A stretch of 22,134 nt of DNA from CAYZZU01 sp964483105 (GTDB lineage: Bacteria > CG2-30-53-67): assembly GCA_964483105.1 (NCBI GenBank), contig CAYZZU010000037.1:1-22134 (forward strand), in the 5' to 3' direction. Made by a program: the position numbers and the translations under genes. The notes beneath the pieces were generated by a model that was not told the DNA's origin, did not search any database, and worked only from the letters and a program-made list of their open reading frames with translations. Positions 6,646-13,383 of this stretch are shown one piece after another; the first letter of the stretch is position 1; each line of letters opens with the position of its first letter.

Positions 6646-6769
6646 GTCATCCGGAAGGAATGCGTCACCGGAATGACATCAAACGGTCCTTCTTGACAGG
6701 AGAATCCCACCGCACACGCTGCCCGGTAATTTTTTCTCATTATTTCAACAAGTTACAAAACATGAGAGT

Positions 6770-6785
6770 TGGCATTCATTTTGCT
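6770..6785 (+). promoter_or_regulatory. Sigma54-like promoter upstream of the sugar oxidoreductase
   Basis: TGGCAT-tcatt-TTGCT matches the -24/-12 pattern TGGCAC-N5-TTGCW. The GG (6771-6772) and GC (6783-6784) are exactly 12 bases apart. Predicted transcript start is near 6796. One mismatch in the -24 hexamer (T for C). A second, better copy before 8759 supports both. Confidence 0.6.
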
Positions 6786-6921
6786 TCTTAAACCGTTGAT
6801 CCCTTCGAACCGCGGTAAAAACCGACGAGAACAATCGGCACGCCGGATTATGCGGCGGTTTGAATGGAAGCTTCGGGATGATACACCTCATGGGATCCGA
6901 CTGGCAAAAGGACTAATAGAG

Positions 6922-7992
6922 ATGAGACCTGCGGGAGATTCCAGGATCAAGATCGCGGTCGTTGGAACAGGTTACTGGGGAAAGAACCTGGTCAGGACCT
7001 ATGCCCGGATGGGAAACCTGAAGAGCTGTTGCGATCTGGATTTATCGCGTTTGCGCTCACTCCGGACCCAGTATCCGGATATCGCAATCACAACCGAATA
7101 CCGGGAGATTCTGGATGACCGGGAGATCCGGGGAGTCGTCATTGTGGTTCCGGCCCGGGATCATTACTCCCTGGCCAAAGCGGCCCTGCAGGCCGGCAAA
7201 GACGTCTACATCGAAAAACCGATGACACTCCATGCCGATCAAGCGGAAGAGCTGGTCCAACTGGCGCGCAAGTCAGGACAGGTTCTGATGGTGGGGCATC
7301 TGCTCCTCTATCACCCGGCCGTGCGGAAGATGAAGTTTCTCATTGAATCCGGTGAACTGGGAGAAACCTATTACATGTACGGGCAACGGGTCAATTTCGG
7401 CCTCATCCGGAAAGACGAAAACGCCATGTGGAGTCTCGCCCCCCACGACCTTGCGATTCTCATCTATCTCTTTGAAGAAGAACCGGAAAGTGTGAGCGCG
7501 CGCGGTTCCTGTTATATCCAGCGTCATACCCGCACCGAAGACGTGGTGTTTCTCAACCTGCTCTTTGCCGACGGAAAGATCGCGAACTTTCAGTTGAGCT
7601 GGCTCGACCCCCACAAGGTCCGGCGAACCACCATCGTGGGGAGCAAAAAGATGATCGTCTTCGATGACATGGAGACCACGGAGAAGATCCGGATCTTTGA
7701 CAAGGGGGTGGAAACACCCAACTACATCCCGCGCTACGACTCCTACGGAGACGCGCTCACCCTGCACACCGGCGACATTTATATTCCGAAAATCAATATG
7801 GTGGAGCCGCTCCGGGCGGAATGCGAACACTTTATTGAATGTATCCGGACACGCAGGAGTCCCCGGAGCGACGGTCTGAACGGTCTGATGGTCGTCCGAA
7901 TCCTTGAAGCGGCGCAGCAGTCACTCGATCGTAACGGGGAACCCGTTCCGATCGCCCGGAAGTCCGGCCTCCTCACGGAGGCGCGCACCTGA
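6922..7992 (+). CDS. Gfo/Idh/MocA-family NAD-dependent sugar dehydrogenase (WlbA/WbpB-like)
   Basis: A 356-residue oxidoreductase. The N-terminal Rossmann domain carries GTGYWG (15-20); the family's EKP motif is at 98-100. Overall pattern and the neighbouring acetyltransferase point to the WlbA/WbpB group, which oxidises C3 of UDP-N-acetylglucosaminuronate before transamination in the pathway to UDP-2,3-diacetamido-2,3-dideoxy-uronic acids. The start at 6922 was chosen because conserved sequence begins at residue 9 and a weak purine-rich site (AAAAGGA) precedes it; the open frame reaches back to 6769. Stop and next start overlap by one base (TGATG). The 6-dehydrogenase (WbpA) and aminotransferase (WbpE) steps are not encoded in the window, so they should be elsewhere. 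Confidence 0.85.
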   Translation: MRPAGDSRIKIAVVGTGYWGKNLVRTYARMGNLKSCCDLDLSRLRSLRTQYPDIAITTEYREILDDREIRGVVIVVPARDHYSLAKAALQAGKDVYIEKPMTLHADQAEELVQLARKSGQVLMVGHLLLYHPAVRKMKFLIESGELGETYYMYGQRVNFGLIRKDENAMWSLAPHDLAILIYLFEEEPESVSARGSCYIQRHTRTEDVVFLNLLFADGKIANFQLSWLDPHKVRRTTIVGSKKMIVFDDMETTEKIRIFDKGVETPNYIPRYDSYGDALTLHTGDIYIPKINMVEPLRAECEHFIECIRTRRSPRSDGLNGLMVVRILEAAQQSLDRNGEPVPIARKSGLLTEART

Positions 7993-8567
7993 TGGGCAGG
8001 GACGTATTCATCCATGAGACTGCGGTTGTGGACGCTTCCTGCGTGATCGGGGAAGGGACCCGGATCTGGCACTTCTGTCACGTCCAGGCGGGGTCGACAA
8101 TCGGAGCGCGCTGCACGATCGGCCAGAATGTCTATATCGCCTCCGGGGCGGTCGTCGGGAACGGGGTCAAAATTCAGAACAACGTCTCCGTCTATGACGG
8201 AGTCATCCTGGAGGACGAAGTCTTCTGCGGCCCGTCCATGGTCTTCACCAATGTGGTCCACCCGAGAAGCGCCATCCCCCGGAAAGATCAATTCCAGAAA
8301 ACCCGTGTCGGCCGGGGCGCCACCATCGGAGCCAATGCCACCATCCTTTGCGGTTGTACCATCGGTCCCTACGCCTTCATCGGCGCCGGAGCCGTGGTCA
8401 CACGAGACGTCCCCGGATTCGCCCTGGTCTATGGGAATCCGGCCAGGCAGAAAGGATGGGTCTGCCGCTGCGGAGTCCGCTTACGGATCGCGGCTCGGCA
8501 GTCCACCTGCATGGAATGCGGGGGGATGTACACCCTGAGAAACGATCGCCTCCTGCTGAAGGAATAA
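7992..8567 (+). CDS. Left-handed beta-helix N-acetyltransferase (WlbB/WbpD-like)
   Basis: A 191-residue acyltransferase made of hexapeptide repeats (about 10-140; for example VIGEGT, TIGARC, TIGQNV, TIGANA, TIGPYA). The conserved VYDGVILEDEVFCGPSMVFTN (67-87) and YGNPARQKGWV (147-157) stretches are typical of the WbpD/WlbB group, which acetylates the 3-amino group of UDP-2-acetamido-3-amino-glucuronate. The tail has C158, C160, C173 and C176, a small zinc-ribbon-like end often seen in this group. It is translationally coupled to the dehydrogenase. Together they give the third and last steps of diacetamido-uronate synthesis, with the aminotransferase missing from the window. Confidence 0.9.
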   Translation: MGRDVFIHETAVVDASCVIGEGTRIWHFCHVQAGSTIGARCTIGQNVYIASGAVVGNGVKIQNNVSVYDGVILEDEVFCGPSMVFTNVVHPRSAIPRKDQFQKTRVGRGATIGANATILCGCTIGPYAFIGAGAVVTRDVPGFALVYGNPARQKGWVCRCGVRLRIAARQSTCMECGGMYTLRNDRLLLKE

Positions 8568-8585
8568 CCGGTTTCGCCGGATAAG

Positions 8586-8610
8586 CCGGTCGGCAGAATC
8601 TGCCGACCGG
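8586..8610. repeat. Perfect 12-bp dyad between the acetyltransferase and the second sigma54 promoter
   Basis: CCGGTCGGCAGA (8586-8597), a single A, then TCTGCCGACCGG (8599-8610). As RNA it would form a very stable hairpin after the acetyltransferase stop codon. The bases that follow are AAAAAACC, not T residues, so it is not a standard terminator on the plus strand; the minus strand lacks a T-run as well. Alternatively it is an activator site, since it lies about 70-95 bases upstream of the sigma54 -24 element. Confidence 0.7.
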
Positions 8611-8678
8611 AAAAAACCAATGGAAGAAGATCCGGACGAACCGTTTGATAAAACAGGGGAATGTCACGAATCATCGGT

Positions 8679-8694
8679 TGGCACCCCCATTGCA
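8679..8694 (+). promoter_or_regulatory. Sigma54 promoter for the main glycan operon
   Basis: TGGCAC-cccca-TTGCA matches the consensus TGGCAC-N5-TTGCW fully at the conserved bases, preceded by T. GG (8680-8681) and GC (8692-8693) are 12 bases apart. Predicted transcript start is near 8705, about 55 bases before the ATG at 8759. Sigma54 promoters need an enhancer-binding activator, so the operon should be switched by a dedicated regulator; none is encoded in the window. Confidence 0.75.
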
Positions 8695-8700
8695 TAAACT

Positions 8701-8762
8701 AAGGTCCTGATGGTTGCCGACCCTGTAACCGAGAGGGCGGAGCTGTGAAAAGGTCCTGATGG
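8701..8762 (+). repeat. 13-bp direct repeat carrying a ribosome binding site and start codon
   Basis: AAGGTCCTGATGG occurs at 8701-8713 and again at 8750-8762. The second copy supplies the AAGG site and ATG (8759) of the glycosyltransferase gene. The first copy starts a 12-codon frame (ATG 8710, stop TGA 8746-8748). The frame and repeat are seen; translation of the short frame is inference, and the predicted transcript start near 8705 would leave it almost no leader. Confidence 0.6.
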
Positions 8763-10066
8763 ATCCCCTGCTGCATGACCAGTTGAAGTATGGTGAAACC
8801 CTCTTCGGTCGGGGGCGGATGGATGAGGCTGAGGAGTGTTTTATTGAGATATCAAAACATCACCCCGAAAATACCGATGCCTACAACAACCTGGGCGTTA
8901 TCGCCTTTCACCGTCAGGAGATGGAGCAGGCACTTGAGTATTTCACGAAGGCGCTGCGAATCGACCCTTTTCACAAAAACGCGATCATCAACTGCTCTTT
9001 CCTGTTGAAGAACCTGAACCGGCTCCACGAGATCAGATCGATTCTGGCAAAGGCGGTTGAAAAATTTCCCGATGACCAGGAACTTTCCAACCTGTTTCAG
9101 GAAACCCGTCCATCTCAAAGCCCCAGCGCCAGAATCGCCGTAGTCTGCCTGCCCGGCCTCCAGTCCTTCCTTGGAGACATCGTAGACTTCCTGGGCAAGA
9201 ACAATGAGATTCGCACTTGTTACAGCAATCAGAAGCAGGAGATTGAAACATGCATTCACTGGGCCGATACGGTCTGGCTGGAGTGGGCGAATGAACTGGC
9301 GATCGAACTGACCCAGCATTCAAACTGTCTGGACGGGAAGCGCGTCCTCTGCCGTTTGCACAGTTATGAAGCCTTTAACGGCTACGCGGACAAGATCGTC
9401 TGGGAAAAAATTTCCGACCTGATCTTTGTGGCGGAGCATATCAAGAACATCGTCGTGCAACAGGTCCCGAATCTTCTGGACAGGGTGAATGTCCATGTAG
9501 TTCCCAACGGGGTGAATCTGGACAGGTTCCCCTTTACGGAGAGATCCCGGGGAACCACCCTGGCCTACCTGGGAAACATCAATTACAAGAAAGGTCCGAT
9601 GCTCCTGCTGCATGCCTTCCGGGAACTCGTGCGGACCGACGGGAACTACCAACTGCATATCGCCGGAAACTTTCAGGACCCCCGATACGCGTTCTACTTC
9701 TCACAAATGATGCGCGAGATGGGTTTGGAAGAAAAAATCAGCGTGGAAGGGTGGGTGAACGATGTGCCGGCCTGGCTGGAGGACAAACAGTATATCGTCT
9801 GCACCAGCGTCCTGGAAGGTCATCCGGTGGGTCTCATGGAAGCCATGGCCTGCGGAATCAAACCTCTCATTCACAACTATGTGGGAGCGAGAGGCAGCTA
9901 CCCCTCCAAGTATCTCTGGAATACCATACCGGAATTTGTACGCATGGCGACAGAAAATGAATATCGTCCGGGAGAATACCGGCAATTTATCGAACGGAAC
10001 TATTCATCATACATTCAACTGAAGAAGATCGAACACATTCTGAACTCCGGAACAGAACAGATATGA
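8759..10066 (+). CDS. TPR domain fused to GT4-type glycosyltransferase
   Basis: A 435-residue cytoplasmic protein. Residues 5-115 hold TPR repeats (for example AYNNLGVIAFHRQEMEQALE, 41-60, then YFTKALRIDP). Residues 125-430 form a GT-B glycosyltransferase: VPNGVN (248-253), the strand LAYLGNINYKKG (268-279), and the donor-binding E-x7-E region EGHPVGLMEAMACG (353-366). It should transfer a sugar from a nucleotide donor to a growing glycan; donor and acceptor are unknown. It is the first gene after the sigma54 promoter. Its stop overlaps the next start (ATGA, 10063-10066). The TPR part could hold it to other enzymes of the locus. Confidence 0.88.
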   Translation: MDPLLHDQLKYGETLFGRGRMDEAEECFIEISKHHPENTDAYNNLGVIAFHRQEMEQALEYFTKALRIDPFHKNAIINCSFLLKNLNRLHEIRSILAKAVEKFPDDQELSNLFQETRPSQSPSARIAVVCLPGLQSFLGDIVDFLGKNNEIRTCYSNQKQEIETCIHWADTVWLEWANELAIELTQHSNCLDGKRVLCRLHSYEAFNGYADKIVWEKISDLIFVAEHIKNIVVQQVPNLLDRVNVHVVPNGVNLDRFPFTERSRGTTLAYLGNINYKKGPMLLLHAFRELVRTDGNYQLHIAGNFQDPRYAFYFSQMMREMGLEEKISVEGWVNDVPAWLEDKQYIVCTSVLEGHPVGLMEAMACGIKPLIHNYVGARGSYPSKYLWNTIPEFVRMATENEYRPGEYRQFIERNYSSYIQLKKIEHILNSGTEQI

Positions 10067-10845
10067 CTCATGAACCGGTCCTGGTTATCGTACCCTCTTA
10101 CCGGGAAGAAAAAAATATCGCTCAGGTCATTGAAGGATTAAAGGGAAACGTCCCGGATCTCGACATATTGATTATCGATGACGGATCCAAAGACAGGACG
10201 GAAGAAATCGCCGTGCGATACGGCATGAAGACCCTGAAACATCCCTTTAACATGGGATACGGCGTCGCGATCCAGACAGGATACAAGTACGCCGTGAAAC
10301 ACCACTATGATATCGTGGTGCAATTTGACAGCGATGGACAGCACGATCCGGAATTCATCAGACCTCTGATCACGACCTTACAGGAAACAGACGCGGATGT
10401 TGTCATCGGATCCCGTTTCCTGAAAGGAGGCGGCTATGACGCGCCGTTCCTCAGGAAAACAGGCATCCGGTTTTTCTCAAAAATAGCGACCCTGGCGACC
10501 GGACAAACCATTACCGATTCCACTTCAGGGCTTCAGGCTTTAAGCAGAAGGGCCTTTACCTTTTTCTCCGAAATGGACAACTTCCCGTACGATTACCCCG
10601 ACGCCGATGCGATGATTACTCTCTGTTTTGCCGGCTTCAGGATCCGTGAAATTCCGGTTGTGATGCACGACCGCATGGAAGGAAAATCAATGACCGGAGG
10701 TCTCAAGAGCCTGGTTTATGTCGTCAAGATGTTCATCTCGATCTTGATCACATTGATCCGGAAAAGGAAAATCGCGAACGGTCATGATCGGATCCCGCCC
10801 CCTCTCCATCCGGTCAAACAGGAGACCACGGCAACCGGTCCGTGA
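10063..10845 (+). CDS. Family 2 glycosyltransferase (dolichyl-phosphate-mannose-synthase-like)
   Basis: A 260-residue GT-A enzyme. Motifs are VPSYREEKNI (10-19), IIDDGSKDRT (37-46) and DSDGQHDPE (89-97), followed by GSRFLKGG (116-123). This is the pattern of DPM1/DPG-synthase-like enzymes, which move a sugar from a nucleotide donor onto a polyprenyl phosphate. No C-terminal membrane anchor pair is obvious beyond a hydrophobic stretch (MFISILITLI, about 227-236). The DUF2304 membrane protein directly downstream and the GT-C-like protein after that fit a chain in which a lipid-linked sugar is made inside and used by the integral membrane transferase. The ATG overlaps the previous stop. Confidence 0.9.
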   Translation: MTHEPVLVIVPSYREEKNIAQVIEGLKGNVPDLDILIIDDGSKDRTEEIAVRYGMKTLKHPFNMGYGVAIQTGYKYAVKHHYDIVVQFDSDGQHDPEFIRPLITTLQETDADVVIGSRFLKGGGYDAPFLRKTGIRFFSKIATLATGQTITDSTSGLQALSRRAFTFFSEMDNFPYDYPDADAMITLCFAGFRIREIPVVMHDRMEGKSMTGGLKSLVYVVKMFISILITLIRKRKIANGHDRIPPPLHPVKQETTATGP

Positions 10846-10880
10846 ACTCTGTAAATCCGGTTCGAGAAAAAAGGTGACGC

Positions 10881-11327
10881 ATGGAAATCAACTCCGTCTT
10901 CATCCGATCGGTTTCGATCCTGACATTCATCTACATCATCCGCCTCATCTACAGCCACAAATTGAGAATCGGACATTCCTGGTTCCTGTTTCTGCTGGGG
11001 ATGGGTTTTCTGATCCTGTCGGTGTGGCCGGGCACAATCCGTTGGGTCACGTTGATTACGGGCGCCCATTCCTGGTTGAACAATATCCTTTTCTTCCTGG
11101 TCGCCTTCTTGTTCATGATCGTCGTTCACTGTTCCCTGATGATTTCCGCTTTGACCACGCGGGTGAAGGAATTAGGCCAGCAACTGGCGCTTCTATCCTC
11201 TGAAATCGACGGATATCCTGAGACAGCGGATCCGTCCGGCCCGGGAAACCAGACGGACGTGACAGCAGAACGAAACCGAATCACTGCACCCAAGCACCGG
11301 AGATTATCCTCATGGAGTTTTTCCTGA
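10881..11327 (+). CDS. DUF2304-like small membrane protein
   Basis: A 148-residue protein with about three hydrophobic segments (6-24, 33-50, 66-88), followed by a short coiled-coil-like stretch (90-108) and a polar tail. The pattern is that of DUF2304 proteins, which commonly sit next to family 2 glycosyltransferases; the function is not established. I infer that it anchors or assists the preceding enzyme. A GGTGA site precedes the start. The last 16 bases overlap the next gene, and the extended tail (PKHRRLSSWSFS) is probably a by-product of that overlap. Confidence 0.75.
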   Translation: MEINSVFIRSVSILTFIYIIRLIYSHKLRIGHSWFLFLLGMGFLILSVWPGTIRWVTLITGAHSWLNNILFFLVAFLFMIVVHCSLMISALTTRVKELGQQLALLSSEIDGYPETADPSGPGNQTDVTAERNRITAPKHRRLSSWSFS

Positions 11328-13306
11328 GCGGCTTCGTATTTCTGTTTGGGATCCTGACCTGGATCCCTTTCTTAAACAATGTGTACAGCCAGGACATGGC
11401 GGCCGCCATGTACTGGGTCGACCGCATGAAGAAAGGGGATCTGACGTTTTACAAAGACGCCTATCTGTCACCCATCGGACATCTCATGCACATCATCCTG
11501 ATGCAGTTCTTCTGGGAAAAAGAGAACACGAAGGCGTTTTACTGGATCATGTGTCTGTATGTTTCACTCTCCGCAGTCGTCCTGTATTGGCTCATAGACC
11601 ATCTCTTCGGCCTGCTGCCCGCCGTGATCGGGAGTATGCTCTTTTCCCTTTATATGGTCAGCCCGAGGCTGGACGGCAACTGGGGACCGACGGAGCAGCT
11701 CCTGCCGCTCCCCCTGATGGCGAGCGCCTTGTGCATTCTCACCGCGCCGGCGCCCCACTCCCATCCGTTGATATTCCTGTCCGGGATGTTCTTCGGCTAC
11801 TCCATTCTCATCAAGCAGGTCGCCGTTCTCTATCTACCCGGATACGTCCTGATCCTGGTCGGGTCCGGACATGCCGGCATGGATCTTCCGGTATTTCTCG
11901 GAGGGGCCATTGCAATCAACTTGATCCCTCTCGTCTATTTCTCGGTAAGACATCATGCCTTCTGGGAATATCTGACCTGTATGTGGCTGCACCTTCTGCC
12001 TTCTGCGATCCATCCCCGGAAATACAACAAGTTTTATCCGAAGGTTCAGGTCCAGGGGCAGAAACCCCGGCACCTGATCCGAAGCGTCATCCTCCAGAAC
12101 TCCCGATCTCTTCCTCCCTTATTGTTCCCGGCCGTCGTCGGGATTGTCCTGCTCCTGGCCTGGAATCCCTCATTCCTGTACGCGGGATTCTTCGCCTGCC
12201 TGCTGGCCAGTCTCCCGATGGTCGCCATGAGAGGGACATTCTTCCCTCACTACTGGCTCAACATGATCCCGTGGCTCGCGATTTTCGCGGGATACGCCCT
12301 GGGTGAAATGGGGGCCGGTTTCGTCCGGGAAGGGCCGCCCGGGGCCGCCTCCTTAGCCGGTGTCCTGGCGATTTTCCTTTTGATCCTGGATGCGATCCGC
12401 GTGGACAGGAAATATTATTCTCTCTCAAAAGACCCTTATCAATTCCTGAGAAGGATCTGGGGAGAAGAAATGGTCAAGGCCTACAAGTCCTGGCGACAGA
12501 TCGGAGAATATATCAAAAAAACAACCAGGCCGGAGGACAGAATCCTGATTTGCGGCTGGGTGCCCCATATCCTCCTCTATTCCGACCGCACCCATTTTAC
12601 TCCCGAACCCTGTCTATACAGCGAGGATTATCTGGACATTTATCATCGTAAAAATCCCGTGATCTTCGATTTTCTGAACTCGGTTTACCACTTCAAGAAT
12701 TTCAAAATCGTCAAACAGAGAGAAAACATCTTTCATACCGGTTACCCGGAGATCCTTGTCTTTCATCACGGCGAAGCGGATGTGGAGAGCTTTGAAAAAC
12801 TGACGGGGATGAAATACTCACAGGACGAAAACCTCCCCGGCTATCCACTCTATCGGGCGGACCCGGAATTATCGGAGTTGCTGTCTCCACTGGAGAAGGG
12901 AAACAAGGGAACCGCCCACAGGCCTGTCGAGGACCTGCTAAAACTTGGAGAAGACCTGATTCAATCAGGCAAACTGAAGTTACTGATCCATTTTTATAAT
13001 CGGTTGATCATGAAACGACTCGTCCCGGAAGAGGATGCCCTGCGGCTCTTAAACAAGGTCGGAGAGGTCTATGTCATCCAGGGGAGATATCATGACGCCG
13101 AGGAACTATTCCGGAAGCTCTCAGGCATCGTCCCCCACGACTTGACCGTCTTGAACAACCTGGGCGTCGTCTGTTTTCACCTCGGGAAAAGGGAACAGGC
13201 GACCGCGTTCTTTCAAAAAGTGCTGGCGGCCGAACCGGGCAACGGCGACGCCCTCTTTAACCTGAATCAGCTCGGAACACAACCAAACGCCACGGTATCT
13301 TTCTGA
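11312..13306 (+). CDS. Integral membrane GT-C-like glycosyltransferase with C-terminal TPR
   Basis: A 664-residue protein. Residues 1-370 hold roughly eight to ten hydrophobic segments, with an acidic residue in the first external loop (YSQDMAA, D28), as in PMT/ArnT-type (GT39/GT83) enzymes that use polyprenyl-phosphate sugars at the outer face of the inner membrane. Residues about 370-530 form a soluble domain. Residues about 535-655 are TPR-like (for example LNKVGEVYVIQGRYHDAEEL and LNNLGVVCFHLGKREQATAF). The family assignment rests on topology and is only moderate. Being downstream of the DPM1-like enzyme supports use of a lipid-linked donor. The start overlaps the DUF2304 gene, with GGAG ten bases upstream. 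Confidence 0.72.
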   Translation: MEFFLSGFVFLFGILTWIPFLNNVYSQDMAAAMYWVDRMKKGDLTFYKDAYLSPIGHLMHIILMQFFWEKENTKAFYWIMCLYVSLSAVVLYWLIDHLFGLLPAVIGSMLFSLYMVSPRLDGNWGPTEQLLPLPLMASALCILTAPAPHSHPLIFLSGMFFGYSILIKQVAVLYLPGYVLILVGSGHAGMDLPVFLGGAIAINLIPLVYFSVRHHAFWEYLTCMWLHLLPSAIHPRKYNKFYPKVQVQGQKPRHLIRSVILQNSRSLPPLLFPAVVGIVLLLAWNPSFLYAGFFACLLASLPMVAMRGTFFPHYWLNMIPWLAIFAGYALGEMGAGFVREGPPGAASLAGVLAIFLLILDAIRVDRKYYSLSKDPYQFLRRIWGEEMVKAYKSWRQIGEYIKKTTRPEDRILICGWVPHILLYSDRTHFTPEPCLYSEDYLDIYHRKNPVIFDFLNSVYHFKNFKIVKQRENIFHTGYPEILVFHHGEADVESFEKLTGMKYSQDENLPGYPLYRADPELSELLSPLEKGNKGTAHRPVEDLLKLGEDLIQSGKLKLLIHFYNRLIMKRLVPEEDALRLLNKVGEVYVIQGRYHDAEELFRKLSGIVPHDLTVLNNLGVVCFHLGKREQATAFFQKVLAAEPGNGDALFNLNQLGTQPNATVSF

Positions 13307-13324
13307 AGTTTACACGGTGTGTCC

Positions 13325-13383
13325 AGGAGGATACGGACATGCCGGACGAACCCATACGGGAGTTGATATGGACATCTTGCTGA
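13325..13383 (+). promoter_or_regulatory. Strong Shine-Dalgarno with 14-codon leader frame overlapping the radical SAM start
   Basis: AGGAGG (13325-13330), an eight-base spacer and ATG (13339-13341) start a frame of 14 codons ending at TGA 13381-13383. The start codon of the radical SAM gene (13368) lies inside this frame in a different register, with its own GGGAG site five bases upstream. The arrangement suggests translational coupling through a short leader peptide. The signals are seen; the function is inference. Confidence 0.45.

Larger units (their letters stand above)
6612..6921. other. Divergent intergenic region between signalling operon and glycan locus
   Basis: This 310-base stretch separates two divergent units. 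It holds a sigma28-like promoter facing left, an imperfect inverted repeat (GTCATCCGG at 6646-6654 with CCGGAATGAC at 6668-6677), a sigma54-like promoter facing right (6770-6785) and a leader of about 125 bases before the oxidoreductase gene. The imperfect repeat lies about 95-125 bases upstream of the sigma54 -24 element, a usual distance for an activator site. The frame of the oxidoreductase stays open back to 6769, but that part shows no family similarity and no ribosome binding site. Confidence 0.5.

Noticed and set aside
6769..6921. A 51-residue N-terminal extension of the sugar dehydrogenase
   Set aside because: The frame is open, but it overlaps the sigma54 promoter, has no ribosome binding site and lies outside the conserved Rossmann fold.
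7273..8291. Minus-strand open frames over the dehydrogenase and acetyltransferase
   Set aside because: They are shadows of well-supported plus-strand genes and show no recognisable domain.
8586..8610. A standard intrinsic terminator after the acetyltransferase gene
   Set aside because: The hairpin is followed by A residues on the plus strand and by no T-run on the minus strand, so I listed it only as a dyad.
8695..8758. A riboswitch (cyclic di-GMP type) in the leader before the TPR-glycosyltransferase
   Set aside because: I compared the leader with the conserved core of the GEMM riboswitch and saw no match; the leader expected from the sigma54 start is only about 55 bases.
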